NCBI GenBank assembly: GCA_027625915.1
Contig: JANTQA010000072.1
Span: 1,116,001 to 1,180,000 of the forward strand
Reading direction: 5' to 3'
Source: Anaeramoeba flamelloides
Lineage: Eukaryota; Metamonada; Anaeramoebidae
DNA: 64,000 nucleotides
Shown: in pieces, positions 47,815 to 59,429 of the stretch
How positions within the stretch are numbered: position 1 is the stretch's first letter
Layout: each line of letters begins with the position of its first letter
Program-made: the position numbers and the translations under genes
The notes under the pieces: model-generated
Told to the model about the DNA's origin: nothing
Seen by the model: the letters and a program-made list of their open reading frames with translations, nothing else
The model's database searches: none

Positions 47815-49106
47815 TACCTTATACCTTTGTTCGATGATCAATTTTTACAATAACTTGCGCCTTGTTTTTCTACTTCTTAATTTGCTCTCTTTTTATTGTT
47901 AGACAAATCAAAAAAAAAAAAAATTACGAAAAATAAAAACACACAAAAAATTTTTTAATCAATTATCAATTTATTTTTATAAAGTTGAGTTTGTTTTATT
48001 ATCAAATCGAATCTAATAGGCCAAAACTGGTTTAAAGTGCTTGTTTATATCAATTTAATGGAACTATATTAGAAAAATTATTTATTAAAATTATTTAAAA
48101 GAAATAAAAAAAAAAATAAAGAATTTTTTTGTGTTTAGATTATTTATTGTGTTTAGGGCTAATTTGAAAAAAGAAAGAGGATGAAAAAAAAGAAAAAAAA
48201 TAATAATAATAATTTTGTAGTGAGAAGAATCACCATTATTTCTCTCATAAAATTAAAGTTATTTCACACATTATTTCGAGTTCCTTATGCAGTGGATTCT
48301 TTTGAGATTTCTTTGATCCACAACTTTACTCGGCTTTAAAATAGTTTATTATCTGTAATTTTATTGAGGGAACATAAAATTGAGGCTTGTGCAAATTTTA
48401 AAAGGTCTGATTAAAAAAAAAGGTTTTCAAAAGTCTCTATATAATAGTTGAAGGAGCACAATTGAACTATTTTCAGCACAACATTTAAAAACTTTTTTGT
48501 CATACCCTTTTATAGTTGCTTTAAAAAAAGTGAGGAACAAATGCTTGAAAAAATGTTACTCACAAAGCTTGAAAGAGTGAAGTAAATAGTTTTAATAAAC
48601 ACTTTTGAAACTTTTGTTTCTCAGTTTTTTAAAACAGCTATATTCAATCTAACTTGAGATTTTTTTTTTTTGAAACTTGGTGAGAATTAAAAACAAAAGA
48701 TCGGCTTGAAGATTTTAGTATGGTGTCAGGGTATTAAACCAGAATGAGAAGTGTTTAATTTCAAAATGTTTATAATTTTGATTTTTTATGTTTTTATTTG
48801 CTTTTGTTGGGAATTCAAAACAAAATATGAATTTTATAAATTTAATTTGGTAGTAGATCCAATAACAAGAATGTTAGTGTTTAATTTTAAAAGGGTATTA
48901 ATCAAGTCGTTTTTGAACAAATTATTAACAACTGGAAATTTTAAAAATAAGGAATTAGTGCTTGGGGATTAAAGTCTCAAAAGCGATGAGCGATCGATCT
49001 TTTTGTTTTTGTTTTGTTTTTTAGGTAAAGTCATTTTAAAAAGTGCTACAACAAAGTTTTCAAAAGTGTCTATCAGATCAATGACAAACTTAACTTATTC
49101 CTATTT

Positions 49107-49117
49107 TCAGTACTTTT

Positions 49118-49152
<35 letters not shown>

Positions 49153-49464
49153 AAAGAAAAAAAGAAAAAAAGAAAATCTTAAAATTACTTTATAAAAACC
49201 AATAATTTCAGCTTTTTCTCTGAAGCATCTTCTACATAACATCATACCATATTTTCTGATCAAACCTTGATGGGTACCACACCTACGGCTTTTAAGATTG
49301 AAAAAGTGAAAAAAAAAAATAGTGTAAATTGTAAAATGAAATTTTTGTTGTTTTCTTTTCTTTTTTTTTTTGTTTGAAAACAAAATGAAAAAGAAAAAAA
49401 TTAATTACCAAGTACGAGATCCTTTTCCAAAATTTTTTGATTTATTTCTCCATGTTTTTCCCAT
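49107..49464 (-). CDS. RPS29: 40S ribosomal protein uS14 (RPS29), three exons
   Basis: The exons are 49464-49409 (56 nt), 49288-49189 (100 nt) and 49112-49107 (the last codon plus TGA). They give 53 aa; the family is usually 56. Exon 1 encodes [18 protein letters not shown]. The next codon, a zinc Cys, is split (TG|C). Exon 2 carries [21 protein letters not shown] and [12 protein letters not shown]. The two CxxC zinc-binding pairs and the GLIRKYG signature are diagnostic for cytosolic uS14, a small-subunit head protein near the decoding site. Donors are GTAATT twice; acceptors are AAAAG and GAAAAG, the last after a T-run of about 31 on the coding strand. If that last acceptor is wrong, the frame would run on into low-complexity sequence, so the two-codon exon is the best reading. 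Confidence 0.92.
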
Positions 49465-49563
49465 AATAAATGATTGTGTGTTTGTTTAACTTGTGTTGTT
49501 AAAAAAAAAAATTGATGATAGATCAATTAGAAGTAAAAAAAATGAAATTGAAAAAATCATTTA

Positions 49564-49724
49564 CTGGTATTTGAATTACAAATGGGAAATTTTTTCACTT
49601 GGTTTACAATTTCCTTTTTGTTACAAAATTCCAATTTACAACCTGCTCCTGTAGGGAAACTCTGTTTGTCATAAACAAGGAAAATGATTTGAAAATATTT
49701 TCCCATTTAGACTTTAAATACCAG
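49564..49724. mobile_element. 161-bp TA element (CTGGTATTTGAAT family)
   Basis: The ends CTGGTATTTGAATTACAAAT and the inverted ATTTAGACTTTAAATACCAG are flanked by TA on each side. Inner parts GGGAAATTTTTTCACTT and AAATATTTTCCC are also complementary. Related ends occur at 3188-3350 and at 55486. Confidence 0.75.
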
Positions 49725-49969
49725 TAAGACTGATTCTCAAAATAGTCTTTCAAGTAAAGACCACAGCAAATTACCTCGTCTTGGAGTGAATATTTTGACA
49801 CCAGAACGGTTGGTTTATGTATCAAGGATTTCAACAGAAAAAACAGACAAGTGAAACTTGTCTAAAGAACACTGATCCTTTTTGGGAATGCAAAATTTTA
49901 TATTTTTCACTTTAAGGGGAATCATTGCAATTATAATTCAAATTATTCTGTGTTATTGTCATCGACTGG

Positions 49970-52090
49970 TGGTTAGTAATTCTCACAAATTTTTGTCTAG
50001 TTAGATTTGAGAAGGGGAAAAAAGGAATATTTATCTAACAATTGTATTAATTCCTCATTTCTAAAAATGAAAAATAAGGTTGGGAAAAAAACCAGGTTTT
50101 TTAGAGAAAATCCCTTCCTATATGAAAAGGTCATATCCTAATAACTTTTTAATAATTTTCAAATCATTTTTATTCATATAGTTTACAGGGTATGAATTTT
50201 TCAACAAAAGAAGTTAAAATTGTGAAAAAAAAAAAAAAAAATGTTGGAATTATTGCTTTTTATTTTTATGTTTAAATATGTCCTTAATAAAATTAAGCAC
50301 AATTTTTTTTCTGATTAATATTTTTCGAAATTAAGTTCATAAATTAATTCCATTAACCCCTGTGATAATTTTTTTTAGAAAAAAAACACTCTTAACTTTT
50401 GAATATCGAAAATATTTTTTGAAATTACTGTGCACTTTTTTATTTTTTTTTGAAAAATTGGGGTTGAGAAAAGTTTGAAATCAAAGAATAAGTTAATATA
50501 TTAAATTAGAATGCTTTTCAGAGAGTTTATCCTTTTAGTTGAACTTTTTTTTAATTTTACCATTTGAAACTAAAAAAACATTTGAGGACCGAATTAGTGC
50601 CTTTTGTGAAAAGAAAATTCCTATAATTTAGAATTTGTTTTAGTAAATGAGTTGAAACAAGAGACTGAATCTCTAAATATACATAATTTCAAGTGTGAAT
50701 TCAATGATTTTGGCAAAAAATGTTTTCAAGAAAAAGTTAAATTGAAACTTTATTTATTTTAATTTTTTCATTTAGTTTTTTTAATTGTATTAATAGAAAG
50801 TATTTGATCAGTTTTCATTTTTAGTGTTTTTTGGGTCGTAGGTACATATACTAAAAAGCTTGAAATTTTTGTTGGTATTTTATTGAATTCATCAAAAATC
50901 AATTTTCTCAATATTGAAAGATCATTTTTTTAACTCAGATGAATAAAGAATTAATTTTATGAAATAAATCATTGACTAATTACCACACATTTAATTTCCT
51001 TTTAAACCCTTGTATTCAATAATCCACCAAACATAGTCCAAAAATATTCATAATCCCATTTTGTCTTTTCAAAACTAATAATTGAATATTGAATGAAAAT
51101 ATACAACCAAAAACAATTTTCAATGGAAATAAACCAAATATTTTGGGTATTTGTTATTAGATATTTTATTCAGAATATCAAATACACAAGAGTAAATATG
51201 GATGTCTCAAAAAATAGAGTTTTTTTCAAAAAAAATTGATTTTAGAGATAAATAAACATTAACAAATTGACCCCAAAAAATTGGAATTTATACACAATAT
51301 GACAAAACATATTACTTAATTAAACTCAACTTTTAATCTAAAATGGTATCTCAAATAGGTAAATTTTGTTTTGAAAAAAAAATTATTTATTTTTTTTTTT
51401 TTGAAACAAAATATACCTATTTGAGACACGATTTTTTAATAAAATTTGTTCTCAATTATAAAATTTTGATATTTCTTCAATCTACTCTTCCTCATTTTGT
51501 GGGGTCAATGTACTTATGTATATTTATCTCTAAAATTTATTTTTTTTGAAAAAAACTCTATTTTTTAAGATATCCATATTTACACTTGTGTAGTGAAATA
51601 TCATCCTGGAAAGTGCCTTTGTTAACTTCAATTAAAGTAAAATATCAAAATAATCAACCAAACCCGTCAAATAATTGAAATTCATAACTAGTTTGTTAGT
51701 GGTTGCCTAAATTCCTGAAGGCATTATAACATTTCAAGTAGTAAAAAGGTAAAAAATCATAAAAAAAGATGATCAATAAAATATATATTCATTTATTGAG
51801 AGTCTTTAAAATTATCCTCATTTTTTATTTAAGAAATTCATGGTTATTTTTTCATTTTCATTTCCATGTATCTGAATAAGGCTCTTCAATTTTATGTAAC
51901 TAAAAATTTTTGATTATTTTTCATTAAAAATTAACTCTGCAATATTTTTTGGTTCTAATTAAAGAATAATTTCACCTTTAAATGACTTTAAAATTGAAAT
52001 AATATTGGATAAAATGCTTCTGTGGTAAAAAAATAATTACCAACTTGGTTTTTAGGGGTCTAAGGCGGAAATTTTCATAACAGAAAGCTA
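49970..52090. repeat. 1.3-kb dispersed repeat, copy expanded by insertion
   Basis: Blocks are collinear with 11400-12700: AATTCTCACAAATTTTTG, AGTTAGATTTGAGAAG, and near the end TCTGAATAAGGCTCTTC and TTTTTCATTAAAAATTA. The extra length includes the TA element at 51185-51590. Confidence 0.45.
51185..51590. mobile_element. 406-bp TA element with long inverted arms
   Basis: The left arm CACAAGAGTAAATATGGATG and right arm CATATTTACACTTGTG are complementary, with TA outside both ends. Pairing extends through AAAAAATAGAGTTTTTT and TTTTAGAGATAAATA. It is the same family as the nested element at 41910. Confidence 0.8.
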
Positions 52091-52157
52091 AAATAATTAT
52101 TATTGATGTTTATAAAGACATATGTCCGAAACTATTGATAAAATTTAACTTTCAATA

Positions 52158-52352
52158 CAGTCAGCTCCATTATTAATACAAATCTTTCAGCGAGAATAAA
52201 TGGGCAATAAAAATCTCAAATTAAATAACAAACTTTTGATCCCTCGTAAAATAATGTGTAAAAAAAAAAAATTCCAATTTTTGTACCTTTCTTTGAGATT
52301 TTTTTGTACTTTAAATTTCTCAAAGTTTGTGCCTTATAAGTGAAACTGACTT
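52158..52352. mobile_element. Palindromic 196-bp TA element, degenerate
   Basis: CAGTCAGCTCCATTATTAA at the left and CCTTATAAGTGAAACTGACT at the right, with TA on both sides. Internal AAATCTCAAATTAAA and its complement are retained. Confidence 0.75.
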
Positions 52353-52903
52353 TAATACCAAGTCTGGTCAGTTTATTAAATTTGAGTAAAGTTATCTATA
52401 GTATTGAAAAAAAATACAGGTAAAATAATCCCTGAGAAGATTTTTAATTGGAAATATATAGAAAATAGTTGTAGTAATTTTTTAATTCAAAATCAAATCT
52501 AGGTTTATAAGAATCCAAATTCTTTATGAGCCGAGTTATAAACCAACCTAACGTTCATTAAAGTGAGGTTTCTACATATAACACTCATTTAATTGTTTGA
52601 AAATCATAAATAGATCAACTTTTTTTGGAAATACAATCAAATTTTATAGAGGTTTGATAGAGTTTGGAAAAGGATAATTTTTATTCTTGTTTTTTGATTG
52701 ATTAAATGGAGTTTTGAACAAGTTTAATTTGATTAATCATCGTTCAAATAAGTAGAATAGTCATAATTTTCAAAGTTTGATTTATAAAAAAAGGATTTGA
52801 AACAAAATATTTGTAATTAAATAATAATTTTTCTAATATTAAAAATTAGAAATTTTTTTCGATAACATTTTTATATTAGGTATTTTTTTTTACCTGGCTA
52901 ATA

Positions 52904-53049
52904 AACTCTTTTTCAGTCAAAGGGGTCCAGTTTTATTGAAGAAATGGAAGATATTCTATGAGTTTAATTCATTACTCTTATCAAACTAAAATTTTCAATT
53001 TTTAGATCAAAATCATTTTTTCTCATTTTGCTAAAATTTTGTTTTTTTT

Positions 53050-53090
<41 letters not shown>

Positions 53091-53463
53091 TTTTTTTTTT
53101 AAAAATTAACTTTGAAAAAAAAAATGTTTGAAAAACGAAATAAACATTAAGAAAAGTTAAGCTTTATATGTTCTTTTAAAATTCATACATTTACAATTAA
53201 AAAATCTTATTATCAACGATTTTAATTTCCTAAAGAAATTGAGAATTTTGCACGAGACGTTCCAATGAATGGGGCCCAAAAAATTTTTTAACATTTTTTT
53301 TTTTTTGAAATTTATGGATTGTTCAGGGGTTTCTTTTATAATTATGGACTCTTATAAGAAGTTTATTGTTTTTTGTATTTCTAAACAATCTAAGTTTAGT
53401 TGATTCTTAAAAATAAAGTGACTTTTTCATTTTTGGCTGGGCCCCTTTGAGTGAAATGGAGTT
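52904..53463 (+). mobile_element. 560-bp TA element (CAGTCAAAGGGG family)
   Basis: The left end AACTCTTTTTCAGTCAAAGG and right end CCCCTTTGAGTGAAATGGAGTT are inverted copies between TA dinucleotides (52902-52903 and 53464-53465). It has a very long internal T-run and no coding capacity. Confidence 0.8.
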
Positions 53464-53798
53464 TAAAAAGAAATTATACTATAAGAATATAACAATCCTT
53501 AAAAAAAAATTCAAGACTATTTAAAAGTTGTTCAGCATGACTTTTCTGATCTTTTCAGGATTTAGATCCCTTTTGAACATTTTTCAAATTTTAACAAATT
53601 GATACAAAAGTTTTATCTAAATTCCAAAAGGGTAAATAGAAAAGGATTAAAAAAAGATAACCCTTTGTAAATAATTCGAAATTTTTTAAAGTTTTACAAT
53701 GAAAAATATTTATTTACTTTCAATAATCTGAAGTACTTTATCATTAAATTTCTGTAACGGGCTAAGGTGTTTAAATTATCTTTTATTGAAAAAGTATA

Positions 53799-54276
53799 CA
53801 GTGATCAAAATAATGCATGCACAACGACTATAATCCGTGTTTCAAAATATTATCAGTGCTTTTTTTTATTCTTGTTCCAAGGTAACATCCAATCTACTAC
53901 CAAATAGTATACTTGAGCCCAAATCAATTTTGAAAGTAAAGGTCTGGTTATTTTCCGTAAAATTTAAATTATTCATGCAAATAGTTGAAAATTTTCCATA
54001 ATATTCTCAATTTTTTTGAAATTTTTTGTTTTTTTTGTGATTAAAAATTTTCTTAGAAATTAACTCTATTTTTTGAGATAAATTTGAAAATTTGATCCTT
54101 CATTTTTAGAATTTCTTTTTAAATAATAGAACTTTAAGAAACCAATACCATATTTTTTTAGGGTTTATTATTGGTTTCTTTGATTGGTTAATGTATAGGT
54201 TTTCTATAACAAAAAAACACGCTTTTTATTTTGAAACACGCATTAAATTGTTTTGAACGCTTTATTTTGACTACAG
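53799..54276 (+). mobile_element. 478-bp Tc1/mariner-type MITE, copy 2
   Basis: TA flanks at 53797-53798 and 54277-54278. The ends CAGTGATCAAAATAATGC and TTTATTTTGACTACAG are inverted repeats that extend about 50 bp (both arms contain CGTGTTTCAAAATA or its complement). It lies 186 bp upstream of the RRP43 start codon, within its probable promoter region. Confidence 0.85.
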
Positions 54277-54462
54277 TACATTGAAGAAACTCTTTATTTG
54301 CAAGTTATTGAATTTGAATCTCTTTATTAAATTTCAAAATAGAAAATAATTTCCAAAAAGCACACTTATGTGTTGTGAATTAAGGAAAGTGACTAAAATT
54401 GTTATCATATTTTTTAATACCCTAAATAAGCATTTTTTTCATTTTATTGTTTTCTTATTCAA

Positions 54463-57400
54463 ATGGCACAAGTGTTTGCAAAAATCCACCCAAAACAATT
54501 CTTTAAAAAGTTTTTTGAAAAAGGAGTACGACCCGATAACCGAAAGTTAAACACATTCAGAAAGCCCAAAATTTTGAAAGGCCACATCAATTCTGCAATC
54601 GGATCGTCAACTGTCAGGCTTGGCAACACATCTGTTGTTTCAGGCATTCAAGCTGAAGTGGTTGTACCAGATCTCAACAAACCAAAGATGGGAAAGATTC
54701 AAGTCAATGTTGAACTTACTGATTTAAGTTCTTCAAAACATTCAACAGAAAGAGTTAATGAACGATCAGCTGCTATTTCAGAATATATAGAAAGCACACT
54801 TATAAATACTGGTAACATTTGAAATTTTTGTTTTTTTTTTCTTTTTTTTTTGTTTTTTGGATCCTCAAATGAAGAAAAGATCTTGGTGAATAAAATTCCT
54901 CTTTCGACATCCCAACAAACTTAAACGTTAAATTAAAACTATAAATTTAAAATTTACTTTCACATGATTATTACGAATTTCCATTTTTTTTTATTTTTCA
55001 TTTTTTGACCTTTCTTGAAATTTTCAAATCTTTTCCATCGATCCATCCTCGTATTATGTTTCACACTTTAAATTAATAAAACACAATTTGTATACTTTTA
55101 AAGTTTATTTTACAAACTAGAATTTTAATTTTCTCTTCAGTCACGTGGAAATTGTGGTGTGTAGGCAATTTTCCAAAAATTTTAAAAACATGAAAAAAAT
55201 AATCTGAACTAAAATAATCAATAAAATTAAACAGATAAATATCATTTTAAAGATTTCTTTCAACAAATGTTTCTCTGACTCTAATTACTGTGGCCTTTTG
55301 ATTGAGAAATTACAATTACATTTTAAATATTGATTTACAAATGTGATTAATTTTCAGTTCGTTTTCAATTTCCTTTTTCAAATAAAGTGTTTAAATTCCA
55401 GTCTACTTCTTTTAACTCTCTATTTGCTAGAGAAGAATATAGAAAATCAAGTGAAAATATTGTCCCATTCCAAATTCAAATACCAGTAAATATTGATTTT
55501 TTAAGAGGATCTTTGATCTCTCCCATCACTTTATAAAAAAAACAATAAGCAAAAAAAGGGAATATTGTGTTGACAACCCAAGTTTTCTGATTGTGGTAAT
55601 AATATGAAAATCAAAATTATGAACTGCAATTCACATAACCTTCATTTCTGAATTTTGTTAACATTTTTTTAGTATTGAAAAAAAATACAGTACACGAAAA
55701 TAAGTCCAGGACAAGATTTTTAATTGTAAATATTAGTAAAAGTTTTGTCTAATTACTAATATTTAAAACCAAATCCTTTTGATAACTAAAGCCAATTATT
55801 TCAGAAGATTAGTAATAAACCTTCCTAAAGTTCATGAAAAGTGAGTTATCTATAGAATACTCATTTAATTATTTGATAACTGAAAGTAGATCTACCTATT
55901 TTAAATATAATTAGAGTTTTATAGAGATTTGTTACAGTCAGTTCCATTTTTAAGACACAAACTTTCAACGATATTTTAGGCACAAAAAAATCTCAAATTA
56001 AAGCACAAAATTCAAATTCTAGTAAAATAATTTGTAAAAAAAAAAATTCCAAAAAATGTGCCTTAATTTGATTATTTTTCTGTGCCTTAAATTTCCTTGA
56101 AAATTTGTGTCTTAAAAGTGGAACTGACTGTATGAATTTGTCCAATCATATTTTTTATTCTTGTTTTTGATCGATTGAATGTTGTTTTGAACAAGTGTAA
56201 ATTCATTAATCATCATTCTAATAAGTAAAGAGTTATTATTTCAAAAGTATGATTCTTAAAAAAAAAGAAAAAGAAATTATTAATCTTGAGACAAAACAAT
56301 TTTCCGATTATTAACAATTTTCCGATTATTAACAATTAATAACCTTTTCCTGTACTTATTTTCACGTACAGTGTTTTTTCAATACTATATATTTTTTTTC
56401 CATTTCGAAATACTTTTACTTTTTCAACATACAAATTATATATTTATAAATTATAGTCATATATGGTAAGATATTTTTTAATTTTACCAAATTGAACGCA
56501 AAGCATATTGAAAAAAAAATATTTTCAATTTTTGAAAAGTGTTGTGAATTAAATCGCGAAATGTAGTTTATATTACAAAAATAATTTAAAATACTAAAAT
56601 CAAAAGTTCAGAAAATCGTCTTGAAATAATTTTAAATTTATATAATCATTTGGGAAAATCAGTGAAACAGGAAAAAAAAGTTCAACCAGGATTTTTAATT
56701 AGCAACCTTAATAGAAATCACAAAAAATGAAAAGTAAGATCAATTAATAAAAGAAAAAAATAACCTGTTATTATTTCATGAATTAATGACTTGAAATCTT
56801 TGATTCTGAATCGAATGAAAAATTTATAATACCCTTTAAGTTGAAAAATACTTTTTATTTATTTTTTTCTTTCTAGAAAAAATAGAAAGTTTACTAACCT
56901 TAAAATAAAATCAATCAATTAATAAGAGACAAAATAAATGATTAAAGACAAAATGGAAGATTAAACACAAAAACAGTTTTTTTAATACTATCTTTTCGAA
57001 AAGTTTATCTTTGATTGATCTATTATTATTAAAAATTTATTGAAAAATCTGACTATTTTTGAGATCTCCAAAACAAAAATCATATTTTGATAATCAAAGG
57101 AGATCTGAATAATGTTTGTTTATTCAGTTGATTGATAATAATTAAATGAATTGTTATTTAAAGTTGGTTTGCTTTTTCCTTTAGTTGATTTTAGTATTTA
57201 ATTATCAGGTTCTAATAATATTTGCAATAAAAAATCGTGTTGAACTTTTTTTTCCCGTTTCACTTTTTTTTATACAGTGGTATTATGAATTTAAATTGAA
57301 TTTTTTTTTTTATTTTATAAATAAGAATTGTTTTTTCATTCAAAAGGTAAAGAAAACAATGTAAAAAAATGATGGCAAATAACAAATTAAAAAATATAAC

Positions 57401-58479
57401 GATAATGATGTTATCAATTCTCAAAACTTGTTCATTTAGCCTAGTGCTAACTTTCGAAAGAATATTGGGATTATGTAAAATTTTTTGAGTAACAGTCAAA
57501 GTTTTGATCATTTTATCTAAATTAATTCCTAAGTATCTAAAAATGTTTCAAAAAACTTTGCTTTGACCCCTACTAAAAGAGAAATCAAACTGGGTATTGT
57601 AAAAAATTATTCAAAAAATGGGAATGGGAATATCACCTTTTATCACAATTTGAAAAAAACAAGTTGGATTTATTAACGTTAAAATAGGATAAAAATTGAA
57701 GTTTCAAGATTTAAAAAAAAAATTCTTGAAGGGTGATTTGCCATATGTGGCTTACCAGATAAAATGTGAAATTAATGATTCAAATTCATTATTTCATCTT
57801 GTAATTGTAGTTTCTATTTTAAAGAATTGTCAAAAAGAATTACTTTATCTCTTTCACAAGAATTAATTTATTGAAAAGCTTTTAATTAAATAAAAATAAA
57901 AAAAAGAATATGGATAATTAAAAAGACATCAATCAACATAATTAATCAATTAAATATTTTCCTTTGATTATATTATTATTATTGTTTTTTTCTAATTTTT
58001 TTAATTAAAAAAAATATCTTCAAAAAGGTACAATTAACTTGGAAGAACTATGTATACAAGAAAGTGAAAAGGTATGGATGATTTATCTTGATATTTATAC
58101 CCTTAATTGTGATGGGAATGTTTTGGATGCGTGTATAATTTCTGCTTTGGCTGCTTTACAAAATACAACTTTGGATCCGGTAATTATTGTTGGTGAAAAT
58201 GAAGAATCTAAAGAGATCCAAAAGGAAATAATTCTTCATAATTTACCAATCCCCTCATCTTTTGGCTTTTTTGAGGATTATATTTTAGCAGATCCAACAG
58301 CAGATGAAGAAGAAATAATTAATTCCAAATTAACAATTATACTAGGAAAAAATAATAAGAAATCTATATGTGATATTTATAAAACAGGTAGTTATCCCAT
58401 TTCTAGAAAAACAATTTCAACATGTATAGAATTGGCAAAAAATAGATCAAAATATGTAATAAAACAATTAAAAAATTAA
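54463..58479 (+). CDS. EXOSC8: RNA exosome core subunit RRP43 (EXOSC8)
   Basis: The exons are 54463-54811 and 58028-58479, joined in phase 1 (ACT G|GTAACA ... AAAAG|GT ACA), giving 266 aa against 276 in human. The protein follows EXOSC8 throughout: an N-terminal PKQFFKKFFEKGVRPDNRKL, then GSSTVRLGNTSVVSGIQAE, LTDLSSSKH, and after the junction EELCIQESEKVWMIYLDIY, LNCDGNVLDACIISALAAL, then FEDYILADPTADEEE and LTIILGKNNK. This is an RNase PH fold. As in its family, it is expected to be catalytically inactive and to build the hexameric exosome ring used for RNA processing and decay in nucleus and cytoplasm. The start is the first ATG, in TTCAAATGGCA. A poly(A)-like AATAAA follows near 58525. Confidence 0.95.
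55340..55486. mobile_element. Partial CTGGTATTTGAAT-family element
   Basis: The right end AAATTCAAATACCAG followed by TA matches 49724, and TCAATTTCCTTTTT and GAAAATATTGTCCCATTC match its interior. The left end is lost. Confidence 0.45.
55935..56130. mobile_element. Palindromic 196-bp TA element, intact
   Basis: CAGTCAGTTCCATTTTTAAG and CTTAAAAGTGGAACTGACTG form the outer arms, with TA on both sides. It lies in the RRP43 intron. Confidence 0.85.
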
Positions 58480-58560
58480 TTGCCACTTTATACAACTTTT
58501 TATCATTATTATTTTTTTTTTTTTAATAAAATTTAATTTATAGACATTTATTTATTTTAT

Positions 58561-59429
58561 ATCAGCAGTTATTGATTTTTTTTAAAAAAAATATCGAATA
58601 TATTTCTTTTTGAGATGCGAATGCATTGAGAGAAAAATATATTCAGATGTTTTTTTTTTCAAAAAAATCAATAGCGGATGTTATTTTTGAGGGTAAAAAA
58701 TATTAAAAAAATATAAAACCTAAAACCAAAAAACAAAATTTTTTTTTTTTTTTTTTCACACTTTGTGATCTTTCTCGAAAATAGTTAGAAATGTTAAAAA
58801 CAACAAATATAAAAGATCTTCATTTATATTTGAATTTCTTTGAAAAATTGTTCCAAACTCTCATTTGGCACATTGAAACTTCATCTGGAATTTACTTGAC
58901 ATCAATTTGGTTTTGATAAGAGAAAAGTATGTACCATTAAACATATAAAGCAATAAACTTTACTCAAAAAATAAAAAATAATTTGTTATTTTCTATTTAA
59001 AAAAATTCTGTCAATTTCTTTTTTTAAAAAAAATAAAAAAAAATGAAACGAATTTTTTCCAACTAATATTATCTATTTACCTACTTTCTTTAACACAATT
59101 GTTGACATCAAAATATAAATGATTTATTCTGAAAACTCAATTTTTATTTCATATCAAAGTACACATTAATAAGATTTTTTAGTGAAAAGAAAAATTAAAA
59201 TTCTACCAATTTATTTCAAATAATTGATTCAATATTTTTAAACAGAAATTTTCACTTTTCTAATTTGAATTTTCAATCATATAAAAACACTTTATACAAC
59301 ACTTTAAATAATTACTCTCGATATTTTTATTAAAATAAATTTTTCCAAATTTTTCCAAATTTTTATTCTTAAATTTTTCTATCCAGAAATCAAAAGCTTA
59401 TACAAATACAACAACATTTGGTAAACAAT
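58561..59429. repeat. 869-bp tandem duplication, copy 1
   Basis: It starts ATCAGCAGTTATTGATTTTT and ends TTTGGTAAACAAT, where copy 2 starts with the same bases. The copies are collinear with scattered differences (shared TCGAAAATAGTTAGAAATGT, AACAACAAATATAAAAGATC and TTGTTCCAAACTCTCATTTG). Confidence 0.85.
58790..58944 (-). pseudogene. Decayed copy of the small minus-strand ORF
   Basis: This is the region of copy 1 equivalent to 59658-59807. It keeps ATG TTT AAT GGT and AAT GAG AGT TTG GAA CAA, but is frameshifted and has an early TGA. If the ORF in copy 2 is a gene, this is its broken duplicate. Confidence 0.35.

Larger units (their letters stand above)
43607..49106. other. Gene-free spacer with repeat copies
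   Basis: It holds a third, decayed 535-bp element (44270-44806), a decayed CAGTCAAAGGG-family end near 46929 and the second TTTCCAAAAAAG element (47239-47814). The stretch at 48240-49060 is unlike the rest of the window but has no motif-bearing frame; I see nothing assignable there. Confidence 0.5.
49465..54462. other. Gene-free spacer dense in small transposons
   Basis: It contains, in order: a 161-bp TA element (49564), the second 1.3-kb dispersed repeat (49970-52090) interrupted by a TA element (51185), a 196-bp palindrome (52158), a CAGTCAAAGGG-family element (52904), a T-run of more than 40 near 53050-53100 and a mariner-type MITE (53799). No exon is supportable. Confidence 0.6.
54812..58027 (+). 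other. 3.22-kb intron of the RRP43 gene
   Basis: It has donor GTAACA and acceptor TTCAAAAAG. It contains an intact 196-bp palindromic element (55935-56130), a partial CTGGTATTTGAAT-type element ending at 55486 and A/T-rich filler. The minus-strand frame at 57260-57511 is not supported. Confidence 0.88.

Noticed and set aside
49604-49834. 76-codon minus-strand frame next to RPS29
   Set aside because: Much of it lies inside the 161-bp TA element at 49564-49724, so it is non-coding repeat.
54459-54647. Minus-strand frame over RRP43 exon 1
   Set aside because: It is the antisense shadow of a conserved exosome exon.
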